64,000 nucleotides of DNA, taken from NCBI GenBank assembly GCA_964023275.1, contig OZ029915.1:40603238-40667237 (forward strand). Reading direction: 5' to 3'. Origin of the DNA: Norana najaformis. Taxonomy: Eukaryota; Annelida; Clitellata; Crassiclitellata; Hormogastridae. The notes below the pieces were generated by a model that ran no database searches, had not been told where the DNA came from, and was given only the letters and a program-made list of their open reading frames with translations. Numbering within the stretch: position 1 is the first letter of the stretch; every line of letters begins with the position of its first letter. Made by a program: the position numbers and the translations under genes. Below, piece after piece: positions 10,648 to 20,999 of this stretch.

Positions 10648-11013
10648 CTAAGAATCATCGTCTCTGGTAGAATATTCATCACGCTGAACTGAGGCTGTTT
10701 TCCAGCCAGTGATTGTTCTCTGGAATTGCCAGTCTTCACTTAAATTTGGCTCCAAAAATGTGCCATTAAAGGCAACTGCGTTAAAGCGCTGGATAGCAAT
10801 GGAGAGGCTCTGGAACAGGAAAGAAGTCTCCCTTTTGTCTCCCGACACTTGAGTTACACAGCGACCAAGTTTTTTGATGAGGCTAAAGCCTTCCTGGTTT
10901 ATGGGACTGAGAGTCTCGAAAGCCAGAGGGACAAAGCAGTGTGTTGAAAGAGTATCGGTGTATTTTGCGATCTTTCGTTCTGCTGCGATCTCCACATCAG
11001 CACCTGCGACCAT
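10648..11013 (-). mobile_element. LINE C-terminal fragment (first of two related copies)
   Basis: The 121-codon minus-strand frame has the look of the extreme C-terminus of a non-LTR retrotransposon polyprotein: ERKIAKYTD, then CFVPLAFETLSPINQEGF, then LIKKLGRCVTQVSGDKRE and FLFQSLSIAIQRFNAVAF. I know this arrangement (Y-x-tail, V-P-x-A-x-E-T, L-G-R, LFQ-x-LS-x-A-x-QR-x-N) from LINEs of aquatic animals. The fragment is 5'-truncated at a trinucleotide run (about 11045). A second, more decayed relative lies at 11480-11850. The exact clade is not assigned. Confidence 0.6.
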
Positions 11014-11057
11014 GGCTGTTCTGGATCAATACGAGTCTGCCAGAGTGTCGATGACAG

Positions 11058-11215
11058 TTGCAATTATTATTATTATTATTATTATTATCATTATCGTTAT
11101 CAATATTATTATTATTATTATTTTACTACCATTATCACTATTATTATTATTTTATTACCATTATTATCATTGTTATTATTATTATTATTATTTCATTACT
11201 ATTATTATCACCGTT
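11058..11215. repeat. ATT/TTA trinucleotide array
   Basis: Nearly continuous ATT, TAT, CAT and TTA triplets. The overlapping plus-strand poly-Ile/Leu/Tyr frames are artefacts of the array. Confidence 0.9.
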
Positions 11216-11475
11216 ATTTACTTTACTGCTTCACAATCCAAACAAAATCGTAAACAAACAGATTAAGTAAACTATGCTTTCAGTTAAAAGGACCTTTAAA
11301 CTGTCAAATTTGATGCTGGGCAAGTCAATCTCTTATCAGTATTATTATTATTATTTTATTACTATTATTATCATTGTTAGTACTTTATTGCTTCACAATC
11401 AAAACAAACTCGCAAGCAAACAGATTAAGTAAAACTATGCTTTCAGTTAAAAGGACCTTTAAACTGTCGCTTAGG
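11185..11475 (+). repeat. Tandem duplication of a ~161-bp unit
   Basis: The unit runs through ATTATTATCA, CTGCTTCACAATCCAAACAA, CAAACAGATTAAGTAAA, CTATGCTTTCAGTTAAAAGG and ACCTTTAAACTGTC. The second copy starts about 161 bases after the first with roughly 5% differences, which implies a fairly recent duplication. A third partial copy is at 9380-9440. Confidence 0.85.
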
Positions 11476-11479
11476 CTTA

Positions 11480-11850
11480 GGCTCCTGACTGTTCGAGATG
11501 CCCCAAACAGAAGGAAGCTTCCCATTTGTCAGGCAACTGATAGCTGCTGAAGCAGATGGCTAGTCTAGCGCGGGTCACCTGTCACTGTTGAGACGTGCTC
11601 CCCAACTCTTGGACGAACTCTAGCGAATTGGTGCGCCAGCTTCTATTTGTTTTGACTGCAACAATAGGACAAAATGGTGTGACTGCGCGATAGCAGAATA
11701 TTTGCTTGCCTTATTATGCCTTTTCCGCTGCCGACCCTTCCTTTTGTGAGGCGCCAAACTGGCATGATGTCGCAAATGTGTTTGGCAACATAACATCTCC
11801 TGCCAACCAATGACTTCTGGCCCAAGATATTACTGTGACCCAATCATGGC
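11480..11850 (-). mobile_element. LINE C-terminal fragment (second, decayed)
   Basis: Reading the minus strand in several frames gives the same landmarks as 10648-11013: KYSAIAQSHHFV, IVAVKT, LEFVQELG and LGHLEQSG. This is a related LINE C-terminus with frameshifts and stops. It lies next to the duplicated unit and in the same orientation as the first copy. Confidence 0.45.
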
Positions 11851-11854
11851 TTGT

Positions 11855-11912
11855 TATTATTAAAATAATAATAATGCTAATATCATTATTATTAGCATTA
11901 TTATTATTACAA
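11855..11912. repeat. Small AT hairpin
   Basis: AATAATAATGCTAAT and its complement ATTAGCATTATTATT flank ATCATTATT, giving a hairpin with a 15-base stem. Confidence 0.7.
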
Positions 11913-12925
11913 CAATTAGCTAAGCATATTGGTCAGCCACATTTAGAACACGCCATTTGGGTCAAATATGCCCCCTGAATGGCCACTGCGTGTTTAAATC
12001 AACAACAACCTGCTTGTACAATTACATGTTCACCTGGTTAATTCAATTTTCTTCATAACATCTTAGATCAAGAGATGCTAATAGCACACAATGGTTCCTA
12101 CAAATTGACCGTCTTAGGGGAGGGTAAAACCTGCGTCTGTCTTAGGCCAGGACCTCTACCATTGCCTGCCTTATAAAAACAAACAAAGTCATTAATATTA
12201 ATTGATAACATACTTATACGCTAAAGTAAACTTGTTCCTTCACTTGCTTGCTCATTCACTCACATCTAAACAACTACAGCCTAGGAAAACTTGTTAGAAG
12301 CTAGTAAGCACAGTTTACTATGGCACAGATAACTTTAAATGACACTTTAAAATGCCTGACTTGCTTCTGTTTCTGAGTCAAGCAAACTGCACGAAAGAAA
12401 CATTGATCAGTTCCAGCAAGGTAAAAGTTCGAAGCATAGCATGAAAACATAGCATGAAAAGTTGCTTTTTGTTGCAAGCACAACACCATTAATTACGGAT
12501 CATCACACAACACCAACTGGATTTGTTAATCTGAGAAGACAAAAAGAACTGAAGAGCATGATCATTCGGCGCCAGTGGCAGATCCACCGCCTTGTCAAGA
12601 AAGACTCGAATAATAATTGCCAGAAATTCTATCATCCAAAAAACCACAGAGATTCTGCCAGTCAGGCCGCATCAGCACCAGCTTATTCCACATCCATCAC
12701 AATGCAGTGCGCATCATTATAAGATGTGGTCAAGTCACAAATCCAAATTTGCTCGCATGCCACATGACATCGCCGGCGACTCTGGAGACCCTGCATACAA
12801 AGATCATCTGCAAATAAGAATTTTAAAGAGAAAGAAGTCCACAGTGTTCCTCAAAGTATTGGACTTGGGTATTTAAGTAACACCAAAAATAAACATAGCT
12901 TTCAGTACTTAATTAAAACCACTTG
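11913..12925. other. Non-coding stretch
   Basis: Frames at 12301-12489 and 12462-12876 overlap on both strands and have no motifs. A TGTCTTAGGCCAGGACC motif near 12137 resembles TGTCTTACTTGAGACAGGTCC near 9275, hinting at one more diverged short repeat. Confidence 0.4.
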
Positions 12926-12929
12926 TCAA

Positions 12930-13961
12930 CAATTTTACTTAAGTAAGAGTAAAATGGTATTCCTCCATATAATACTTTTAAAGTGAAAAGTAAAAGTGCA
13001 CTTCTATTGTAGGGCCCATATATATATATATATATATATATATGGTGCATATCATCTAAAAACATCTATTCTCATTGCAACATGAAGTTTTATCTATGCA
13101 GTTCATTCCACTTGCTTACAGGAGCTACCGTTATGTGAAATTTCAATGCTTATCGTCTGAGTAGAGGCAAGTACAATCAATGCAGACCAACAAAATCTGC
13201 TATCAATTTCACATGAGGGACTCATGAATTGAAACCAGGTCACAAAGGTTAAAAAACAGGCACATAAGGGCCACTCTGCCACAACACCAACTCTGTGGTT
13301 TTTATGTGTTTATGAACAGTATCCCTCACTGAGTATGGTCATACACACCTCTATAACTTAGCTAAGCTATACAGATGTGTAAGTCTGCTCCTTCCTATCT
13401 CAAGCTTATGGTTCTGTTATTTCCAACAAGGTCAATAGGTCAAAGTAGACTGGTCAAAGTGGACTTCAAATACTGCTGTGGTCAAGATCCATCTTCGAAC
13501 CTTGTGTACTAGGATTATGCTCTGATATACTCCGAGTGGCTTAAATTAGCTCGTCCTGCGTTCCACAGACTCTCAAAGAACCTCAGAGTGTATGTAGCGA
13601 GTACTCAAAGTCAATACCTCAACTTATCACCCCTCTCTAGTCGGCTGCCCAATGTTCCTCACCGTAATTTGGTAATGTCATGCAGCAATTAATGCTCGGG
13701 TAGAAAATGTGGCTATACGAGCTGGCAGGGTGATGATGTATTTGACGAGAATTACTGTTAGGCCTACACTACAACTGTACAACTGTCAAGAAACAAATAA
13801 GTAACAAACATTTCATCCAAATATGTAACGAAATAAAAGTACTGAAAAACAGGCAAAACTATTACTTTGTTGCAGTAAAAGCATTTCCATATGTAAAAGT
13901 ACTAAATCTTGTACTTAATTTCAGTAGCACATCAGTTTTACTTCATTACTGTTGAACACTG
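12930..13961. mobile_element. hAT-like non-autonomous DNA element, copy A
   Basis: Both ends carry clusters of AGTAAAAGTAC-type motifs (12935-13000 and 13835-13945), and the right end closes in ATTACTGTTGAACACTG, the complement of a CAGTGTTCAACAGTAAT terminus typical of many hAT elements. The left cluster is alignable to the left cluster of copy B at 17455 (GTATTC-TCCA-ATAATACTTTTAAAGT). There is no transposase between the ends; a (TA)n run lies at 13019-13043. The exact left boundary is uncertain: CAGTGTTCC at 12842 is a candidate, but no matching 8-bp duplication was found there. Confidence 0.5.
13019..13043. repeat. (TA)n microsatellite
   Basis: Uninterrupted TA dinucleotides inside the hAT-like element. 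Confidence 0.95.
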
Positions 13962-14545
13962 TCAGTCGGCAAAGGTCACCCAAACCCGAGAAGGTACTAG
14001 ACTAGTTTCCAATTTGTACTCTTCGCCTATTTACTACAAGTACCATGCTAAAGTACCAGATGTTTAAGTACTAGACATAAGCTGGACATGTCTAAAACAT
14101 CTTTCACCCAGTTTCATTTCTGTCTGTCATATGCAACATGCATAACCCATAAGAAGCAGTCTGAGTGCCTGATATCTTTCTGTCATTAGCCTTCCTTGCT
14201 CCTTACAATGCAAACGAATGCACTGACCTATTCTCACCCCAAAGCCATATTGTATTTTTACTGGTGATATTTGCATAGCACGTCTACCAGAAAAAACTGC
14301 TCAGATGCATTCCAGAACTAGAGCCAAATGGTAACTTGTGTAATGTAATAACAGAACATTTCATTTTCACTTGAAAATGAAACCTAAAGGAACAGTATTG
14401 GATGCATGTACACATACATGTATACATGCATGTACAAGTGTTTACATCTTGCACAAAATGTCATGCTTGGAAATGTCTTACACAGAACAAAGCACAGAGT
14501 GGTTAATAACTTTACTGCAAAAAAGGTCAACACAGGACAACAGAG
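13962..14545. other. Non-coding stretch
   Basis: No gene seen. 14403-14437 has overlapping GTACA/TACATG palindromes (CATACATGTATACATGCATG). Confidence 0.45.
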
Positions 14546-14557
14546 TTTAAGAGTAAT

Positions 14558-15027
14558 TATAATGGTTCTCAGGTAGAAGTTTTTATCTTTCATTAGCACA
14601 AGCTACATGATAGCAATACACACACACACAATAATAATAAGACAATTTCTATAGCGCCGTAACACGGCCGAAGCCGAAGAAAAGGATGCTGTACATAAGT
14701 TCAAGCGACAATAGAAAATTAACTACAGTCACACGATAATTTAAATAGAAATGTTTTAAGCCCTTTCTTAAAGGTATCCAAGGATGAAGCATTCTTCACA
14801 TGGTCGGGAAGGCTATTCCACGTGGTGGGCCCGGCAGTATATGTAACACATATATGTAAGCAACTTAGATTCACACTGAAGGTGGTTATATGACTACATC
14901 TCTCTTAGTTGAAGGTGACAACTGTGCCACTGGCTCCTCATGAACTCTCTGACGTCATTATCATGGATTACATATAAAACAAGAGTTATCATAGACTATG
15001 CATCTAATACAAGCACAGACCCTGACA
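14558..15027 (-). repeat. 3' LTR of the gypsy fossil, interrupted
   Basis: On the minus strand the LTR begins TGTCAGGGTCTGTG at 15027, right after a purine tract (AAGAAGGAAGG), as expected for a 3' LTR. Its distal part (GGTTCTCAGGTAGAAG near 14561) matches 17108 (GGTTCTCGGGTTGTAG), and its middle (TCACACTGAAGG near 14875) matches 17183. A solo fragment of the same LTR is at 20139-20223. The interruption at 14632-14845 is a LINE 3' end. Confidence 0.7.
14632..14845 (-). mobile_element. LINE 3' end nested in the gypsy LTR
   Basis: The minus strand encodes the end of a LINE ORF (TAGPTTWNSLPDHVKNASSL, then DTFKKGLKTFLFKL), a short 3' UTR and the tail TACGGCGCTATAGAAATTG followed by (TTA)n. It splits two halves of the LTR that are contiguous at 17108-17215, so the LINE inserted after the gypsy element. 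It is severely 5'-truncated. Confidence 0.75.
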
Positions 15028-16000
15028 CCTTCCTTCTTAAAGTCACCAAAGCAAACACATGATTTCACAGTTTATCCAAAAAAAGTAGTTCTTTACAGGC
15101 AACTCTGAATAAAAGTGCAGAGCAATCCTCTCAAGGAGGTGTCAACTTGAGTGTAATCCTCTGAAGGGATGTTGACTGAAGTGTCCAACTGATACTTTCC
15201 AGATACTGGTAATTTGGTGAGAACATTCTCACATGTAGGAACACGAAAGAATTCATGCCTGATGTCTCCTCTGAAGTTCTTTGGAAAAGGATACACGTAC
15301 AAGAAAGCAAGAAACCATCTTTTTTCCACAGTAAGCAAGCCATTAACCCAATCTGTGGATTGATCTTGGGGTCTAATTACACCGCAGCTTTCAAGTTCCT
15401 GAAGAGTTTTCTTTAGTTTCTCATCCAGTGCAAGTGGAAAAAGAGTCAGAGGAAGAATTACAGGTGAAATGTCTTCATCAACTTTTATGTATTTATGTAC
15501 TTGGCATCTCTCCAAGTTCTCTGAACACATCTAATAATCATCAAATATATATGAAACGTTCTGTGCAGCATCAATCAATCATTTGCACAATGTTCAATGT
15601 TAAACTACTCTGCAGACTACGTAGAGTAGATGCATTCTGTTCTACGTTCTATAACATAGAAATCAGCTGCTACATGTACTTTAGCTTCTTTTTATCACTT
15701 GTCTGCAACAGCCGATACTAATCCCAGTGGAGTGATCTTGTTACCATGTGCAGTCAGTATAACGCCTTCCTCGGTTGCAATTTAGGATGGCTCACAAGGC
15801 GCTTGAAAGTAGGAACACGACATTAGCTTCAGCACCCTCATCAATTTTACATCAAGCAGTTCACCAATAATGTCTATTCTTTCCACCAGCCACTGTTTGT
15901 GTTTGTTCTACAGAAAGTATATACCCACACACAAAATTTTGCTAATTATCAATGGCATCAGAATGGAGCACCTTCTATGCACAAGCCTGTCTTGTGGACG

Positions 16001-16272
16001 TAGTATTAATTGTGCTCCGACTTCCTTTACTTCTAGACTTAGTATTAATTGTGCTCCGACTTCCTTTACTTCTAGACGTAGTAATAATTGTGCTCCGACT
16101 TCCTTTACTTCTAGACTTAGTATTAATTGTGCTCCGACTTCCTTTACTTCTAGACGTAGTATTAATTGTGCTCCGACTTCCTTTACTTCTAGACTTAGTA
16201 TTAATTGTGCTCCGACTTCCTTTACTTCTAGACGTAGTATTAATTGTGCTCCGACTTCCTTTACTTCTAGAC
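16001..16272. repeat. 7 x 39-bp tandem array
   Basis: Seven units of 39 bases, each containing TATTAATTGTGCTCCGACTT and CCTTTACTTCTAGAC. Successive units alternate between a G and a T after TAGAC (GACGTAG / GACTTAG), so the array is a 78-bp dimer expanded about 3.5 times. The period is a multiple of three and has no stop in most frames, which explains the long open frames on both strands (for example repeated SRSKGSRSTINT). It sits in the gypsy fossil. Confidence 0.95.
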
Positions 16273-17215
16273 CCATGAGGACTTTTGCTGTGAATATATT
16301 CTTTAAAAAGACACATTTTCTGCAATTTGTTGGCTTTTCCATAGTTTCAGCATTCTTTTCCAAATGCTCGCAGGTGTGGATCTGTGAATGCTTCCATATT
16401 TTGAATAGATTTAAAGATGACAGTATTTATTTGAGCGCAAAAACTCATCTCACTTTGGCTGGACTGGAGGTGCATCTTTGTTGAATCTGCTACTCAACAG
16501 CCTCAACAGGGGTGAAGTGCCTTTCAATGTCAAGATCAAGCTGAGGCAACAGATGTCCTTGAAGACCTGCATCTCTCTTCTATCATCTGGACATCTTAAA
16601 TACCACGTGCATGTGGTCGAGAACGAAGCTCTCGGTCTGACTGCCAAAGTCACATGACTTGTGCTGCAGTGAATGCATCCATCAACTCACTACATGTTTG
16701 GGTCAACCTCCAGAAGTTGTAACGCTTGAAAATGACGTTCTTTCGAGGCAAGCAGTAGGACTCAATTTTGAGAGTGTACGACCTATTCTTCCAAATTCAG
16801 TCTCCATGAATGCAAATGTGGTACTCACCACGATTGCGACATCCCTGATAACATTTAGTAAAACTGCCAACGGGACGTCCTCTCGGTTTTGATTTGAACC
16901 AAATGCCTTCATAAAGTTTTTTAACTTCTACTTCCAGATCTTCCACGTCCCCTCTATGTTCTTACTGTCCAATTTGAGCAAATCTGGTTGTTCTAAAAAT
17001 TCCATTGTCTTGTGTCTGTGCAGCATGTGGTGCTCGTTTATCACTCACTGTGCAATAATGTTCAATTCTGCCAAGCGATGCATTTGCTGTGTTTCATGCC
17101 ATACAACGGTTCTCGGGTTGTAGTTTTTATCTTTTATCAGTACAGGCTACGAGATAACAACATACATATCAACTGACAGTCACACTGGAGGCTATATACC
17201 GGACCCTTGTGTCAC

Positions 17216-17454
17216 AAATAGGTGTCTCCAAGTCATGTATTATTATGAATAGTGTGAAAGTGGCTTAAAAGAGAAGGTTCTGGAAGGAAGGTGTGGCTAA
17301 GGCACAAGACGGCTATAAATGGAAGGGTATTAGAATGAACAGGGCAGACTGAATGAGTGAAAAGAGGGTGTGAAATGGGTACTGCACTGCTTAGTCAGCA
17401 AGTTTTAAGTGTTTGTTTGCATAGGAAATGTCCATGAGTCAACCGAATTTTGAT
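17216..17454. other. Non-coding spacer
   Basis: Sequence between the gypsy fossil and hAT-like copy B. GAATGAGTGAAAAG recurs at 18673 as AAATGAGTGAAAAG, a weak sign of related flanks. Confidence 0.35.
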
Positions 17455-18637
17455 TACTAAAGTAAAAGTAAAAGTACTTGTTAGTGAGTTTATTTATTTG
17501 AAAGTAAAAATGTATTCTTCCAAATAATACTTTTAAAGTAAAAGTAAAAACTATCAAGTGTATATGTACATCTGTATCTATATATGTATGTATGTATGAA
17601 AGTATGTATGTATGCATGTTTGCATGTGTAATTGTGTGTCTGTATGTATGTATGTACATGTATATATCTGTAAAAGTGCTGCTTTGATAAACAACACTCC
17701 ATTAAAAATATGCCTAATTATTTTTTGCAAATGTATTTTGCTAAGATGTTGGCCACCTATATATCAAACAGTTTGACAATGTGTTCTAGGTTGATGCATG
17801 TGGCAACCTGGAATTTGATTTAAGGTCAGAGGTTAAGAAAAACCCAAGTTAACTCATTAATCACCTCCTCCTTCATATCTGTCATCCTATCTACAGCTTC
17901 ATCTGTAATATGCTTAACCATGAATCTCTTAATTCAGTATCTCCTCCTGTTTCAGGTTTCTGTTTCTGTCGGCCTGTGATAAGGTCAAAGGTGACAATGA
18001 ATTCTAAACACTAATACTTATCATTTGCACACATATGAATAACTCCAATTAAAACAGAGTAGGCCTACTACAAGTTATATCCTCCAAGGCACTTAACACA
18101 CTCACTCGGCATTCCTTAGTTGCTAGCGGTATAGGCCCATTGAAAATCTACCCAGTTCGAAACCTACTCAAAGTGGACACAGAACATATACCCCTATCGT
18201 GTCCCCACCCTCGTGATTTTTTGGACGATTTCAAATCAAATTTATTCTGTTCACTGATTAGTCAGTTTCACTATTTTAACGATTCTCGGCTTTGCTTCTT
18301 ACTTCCCTTCTTGCTACATGTGTAGGAAATCATTCGTTTTGAACTACCACAGGCAAAAATTACTAATACAATACACCGGAATCTAGAGCATAAATTTAAA
18401 GTAACGAGTAACGTTTACGCCCAGGTGTCACTTGTAAGTCATAACAAAGTAAGAGAACTTCAAAACTGGTGAAATATTACTTCAATACAAGTAAAAGTAA
18501 TTCTAGCTCTGTTCACTTTAACTCTATTTCTAATACTTCTTTTTTCTTTTTTTAATACTTCTTTAGAAGTAAAAGTACTATCACTTTTACTTAAGTGCAG
18601 TAAAGCATTATTGTTATTTCGTTACTGATCAACACTG
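17455..18637. mobile_element. hAT-like non-autonomous DNA element, copy B
   Basis: The left end has AAGTAAAAGTAAAAGTAC and the TATTCTTCCAAATAATACTT block shared with copy A. The right end (18480-18637) is packed with AAGTAAAAGTAATT, AGAAGTAAAAGTACT and ACTTTTACTTAAG motifs and closes with GTTACTGATCAACACTG. The terminus and subterminal motifs match copy A, so both belong to one family. There is no transposase. A GTAT microsatellite (17570-17660) has expanded inside. Confidence 0.5.
17570..17660. repeat. (GTAT)n microsatellite
   Basis: Interrupted TATG/GTAT/GCAT repeats. The minus-strand His/Thr/Tyr-rich frames across it are artefacts. Confidence 0.85.
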
Positions 18638-18859
18638 TAAATAGAGGAGTATTAAAGTTAAAGGGGAAGACTAAATGAGTGAAAAGTTGAAAGCAGAGAG
18701 AGACTAAAAGGGTGGACAGAAGAGCGAGACAGGAGAGTGAGATTCTGTGAGAACAGAGACGAATAAGATGGTTATTTGAGTCGAGCTGACGTGAATTTAA
18801 GATGAAATGTTTGTAGAGTGCACAGCAGAAAGGTTTTATTGAATAAATGTTTCATCTGA

Positions 18860-19140
18860 AGAATTTGGTTCTAACACTTCGCTATAACACGCTTTGACAT
18901 GATGCGAATTCGGGTATAACAAAGTTGCAGCCTTTGATCCCAAATCTACTTATGTATGTGATCTTTGAAAAAATTCGTATAGCGCATATCCCTCGGTGCA
19001 CTGAACTTCCTCTTCTTCTAGTTCGCCGAGCTGATAGTTGGTCAAACGGTTGTCGTACACCGAGTTAGCTGCCATAAAGTGTTGTGGTTGTATTTCTATA
19101 AAATCTTCGCTGGTAGAGAACTCTCCAAGGTACATCCGAG
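18860..19140 (-). mobile_element. pogo/Tigger-like 3' end fragment
   Basis: A 61-codon minus-strand ORF (ATG at 19135) ends at 18950 with an acidic C-terminus (YQLGELEEEEVQC) and an EDFIEIQPQHF stretch that recalls the acidic tails of Tigger-type transposases. Immediately after it comes TTATACCCGAATTCGCATCA and TCAAAGCGTGTTATAGCGAA. Such CGAATTCG/TTATA-GCG strings are typical of the terminal repeats of pogo/Tigger elements. No partner terminal repeat was found upstream, so this is one end only. It is a different family from the element at 61065. Confidence 0.4.
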
Positions 19141-19564
19141 AATTTCATTCTACCATAATCGCCGTTTGCACAGTTGCGTTGCCAAAATAATTTATTTAAT
19201 TCTTTCGGACGATTGCCTAGACCTAAACCGCTAGACAATTTATGAGAACGACGAAGATGAAGTGGATGACCATAACTGACTTAATGACTGCTTTGAGATG
19301 GTTCAAAATACACAGAAACCGAGTCTACAATATTCATGCAGTTATGTAGGCTAGTCTGTTGCATTTTGCTAAGCAGAAGCAGCACAGCAGCAAGAAGCAA
19401 ATGTAACTCAGAGATTTTTTAAAAACAAAAACTAGACCAGACTAGTTTATCTGCTTAAATTAAATATCCAAATACAGCACACATTTATTTATTATGCACT
19501 GTTTTTTTTCAAATAAAAGCTTATTCAATTAAGGTAAATCTAAATAAGAGTAAATGTACAGATT
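19141..19564. other. Non-coding stretch
   Basis: The first part may still belong to the pogo-like fragment; the rest is AT-rich with no defined feature. Confidence 0.35.
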
Positions 19565-19700
19565 TTCCTATAGCGACTGTATGGCCTCGACCCTGCTCAT
19601 ATTTAGATGAATTCATAGGGGTAGATCCTTCACCACCGCTGCCCATTTGAGTGGGTTCTATGCCTCTTAAAGTCCCTGTGTGTGAATGGACTGTGCTAGT
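19565..19700 (+). repeat. SINE-like family ('CGACCCTGCTCAT'), copy 1
   Basis: Contains TATGGCCTCGACCCTGCTCA, then GATGAATTCATAGGGGTAGA, TCCTTCACCACCGCTGCCCA, a GGGTTCTATGCC string and AAAGTCCCTGTG. The same order of motifs occurs at 50600-50740 (plus), 60165-60270 (minus) and twice, inverted, at 59200-59470. There is no coding frame. Confidence 0.65.
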
Positions 19701-20138
19701 GTTGCATATATAGCCTACTTACTGAGCTAAAATAATTAGTGGCACAAAAATTTATCTATAGCATTCCATAAGTGCATCCCACAGGTTCATGTGCCTGAAA
19801 GCAGAATATTAAAGCAGAGAATACAAAGCATTTAACCAAATTTATTTAAAATTTGCTTCAATTCCAAAACACAATTTCAAATTAAACATAATTTTCTGGC
19901 AGCCTTTACAAGTCTAATGATGCCAGTGGCGAGGATCTTAGAGACTCGTCTTTTGTGAACATACTGAGCTCTAATGCTTTCCCTGTCCCGCTACACCCTG
20001 TAAATACGCAGCTACATAAACATGTAGATGGTAACAAAATACCACTTCAGTTTCATGCAGCCCTTGCCATAAGCTGGTACTTGATATGGATACCAAATTC
20101 CATGTCATAGCAATTGTTCAGTTTAACTATGTCTGTCT
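19701..20138. other. Non-coding stretch
   Basis: No gene. Some of it may be unrecognised LTR sequence upstream of the solo fragment. Confidence 0.4.
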
Positions 20139-20223
20139 AGCTCTCTGACGTCACTATCATAGATTACACATAAACAAGAGTTAAATACAGACTACACATT
20201 TAATACAGGTACAGTCCCTGACA
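20139..20223 (-). repeat. Solo LTR fragment, same gypsy family as 14558-17215
   Basis: On the minus strand it begins TGTCAGGGACTGTACCTGTA at 20223 and continues through TAATCTATGATAGTGACGTC, matching the 3' LTR start at 15027 with roughly 15-20% differences. No internal region accompanies it. Confidence 0.65.
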
Positions 20224-20499
20224 GTAATATCAAATATTAATACTCTATTGTTTATTATAACAACTGAAGCATACACGTAGTAATCAATAAATTTAGAAGG
20301 AAACATTAGTACCTGCAGGTTTTGTTAGTTTATCAGTTTAATGAAGAAGTTCATTAGCCTAGATTCTGGAAAAACAAAAGTGTGACATAGTTGAAGCAAA
20401 TCTTGGAAGCTTATGTGTGTAAGACCATTTTGGGCATGTTTAGGTCTTTATCTGTTTACCCTCAGTTGCTGACCACGTGACAAATAACTGAGTGCTATA

Positions 20500-20999
20500 A
20501 TGGTAGTACGCACTGTGTTTTTTGAATTAGTTTTCCGTCAGATATATGGTCAGATATCACCCACCGATGGCCCTGCTAGTCGCAGACTATTTGCTACACA
20601 ATGTGGTCTGTCTAGTGGTGTATTTACCCTGACAAAAGCATCGACATACTGTACAAATGTTATAAATCATGGCATTTGGATTGTTCAACCGCAGAAAGGA
20701 CACGATGTTCTGCTGTTAGCGGGTTACAGTTGTCCAAGAAAGAAGCGTATTTATAATTGAAAAAACTATTTGGAAGTGTTCAGAATATGAAGCATAAAAA
20801 TGCAAAGCACAAAGCCATGCCATTAACCTATGCGGAAATTCACAGATGTGCTCAAAAGATATTTGAACAGTATATTGCCGGCCAACGCACAATAGCAAGT
20901 AAACACATTTATAAAGATTCCGCCAACAGTAAAGAAGTTGCTTTCAGACTGCTTGACTTTCTTCAACAAACTGCAAACTGCTTGTGTTTGCACACCTAA
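20500..20999 (+). CDS. Two adjoining unidentified ORFs
   Basis: A 86-codon ORF with ATG at 20500 (MVVRTVFFELVFRQIYGQ; ends SCPRKKRIYN) is followed after its stop by a second frame whose first ATG is 20788 (MKHKNAKHKAMPLTYAEIH), ending at 20999 in NCLCLHT. Both have ordinary amino-acid composition and no simple repeat. The first is moderately basic and cysteine-bearing, the second lysine/histidine-rich at its start. No domain is recognisable and no terminal repeats frame them. They may be a decayed transposon ORF or chance frames. Confidence 0.2.

Larger units (their letters stand above)
14558..17215 (-). mobile_element. Ty3/gypsy LTR retrotransposon fossil, minus strand
   Basis: This is a broken, old Ty3/gypsy copy. 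Parts in element order (high to low coordinate): a partial 5' LTR (about 17105-17215), a gag-like region (about 16650-16970, with PLAVLLNVIRDVAIVV resembling the capsid-type repeat of gypsy gag), an expanded 39-bp tandem array (16001-16272), the start of reverse transcriptase (15093-15530, with CGVIRPQDQSTDWVNGLLTV, a gypsy RT hallmark), a purine-rich tract (15028-15040) and a 3' LTR (to about 14558) with a LINE 3' end inserted in it. Most of pol is missing. By eye the two LTR pieces differ at about a fifth of positions, so insertion is ancient, and it has many breaks. Confidence 0.75.

Noticed and set aside
10874-11270. Plus-strand poly-Ile/Tyr/Leu ORFs
   Set aside because: Product of the ATT array and a shadow of the LINE C-terminus on the other strand.
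12842-12850. CAGTGTTCC as the left terminus of hAT-like copy A
   Set aside because: Fits the first seven bases of the right end, but the next bases diverge and no 8-bp target duplication pairs with the right flank, so the boundary was left open.
15870-16484. Long overlapping ORFs on both strands (up to 204 codons) with a 13-residue repeat
   Set aside because: They exist because a stop-free 39-bp unit is repeated seven times inside a gypsy fossil; unique flanks contribute nothing recognisable.
20139-20223. 5' LTR of the 14558-17215 gypsy fossil
   Set aside because: It is about 3 kb beyond the element's own 5' LTR piece and separated by a hAT-like element and other DNA, so a separate solo fragment is simpler.
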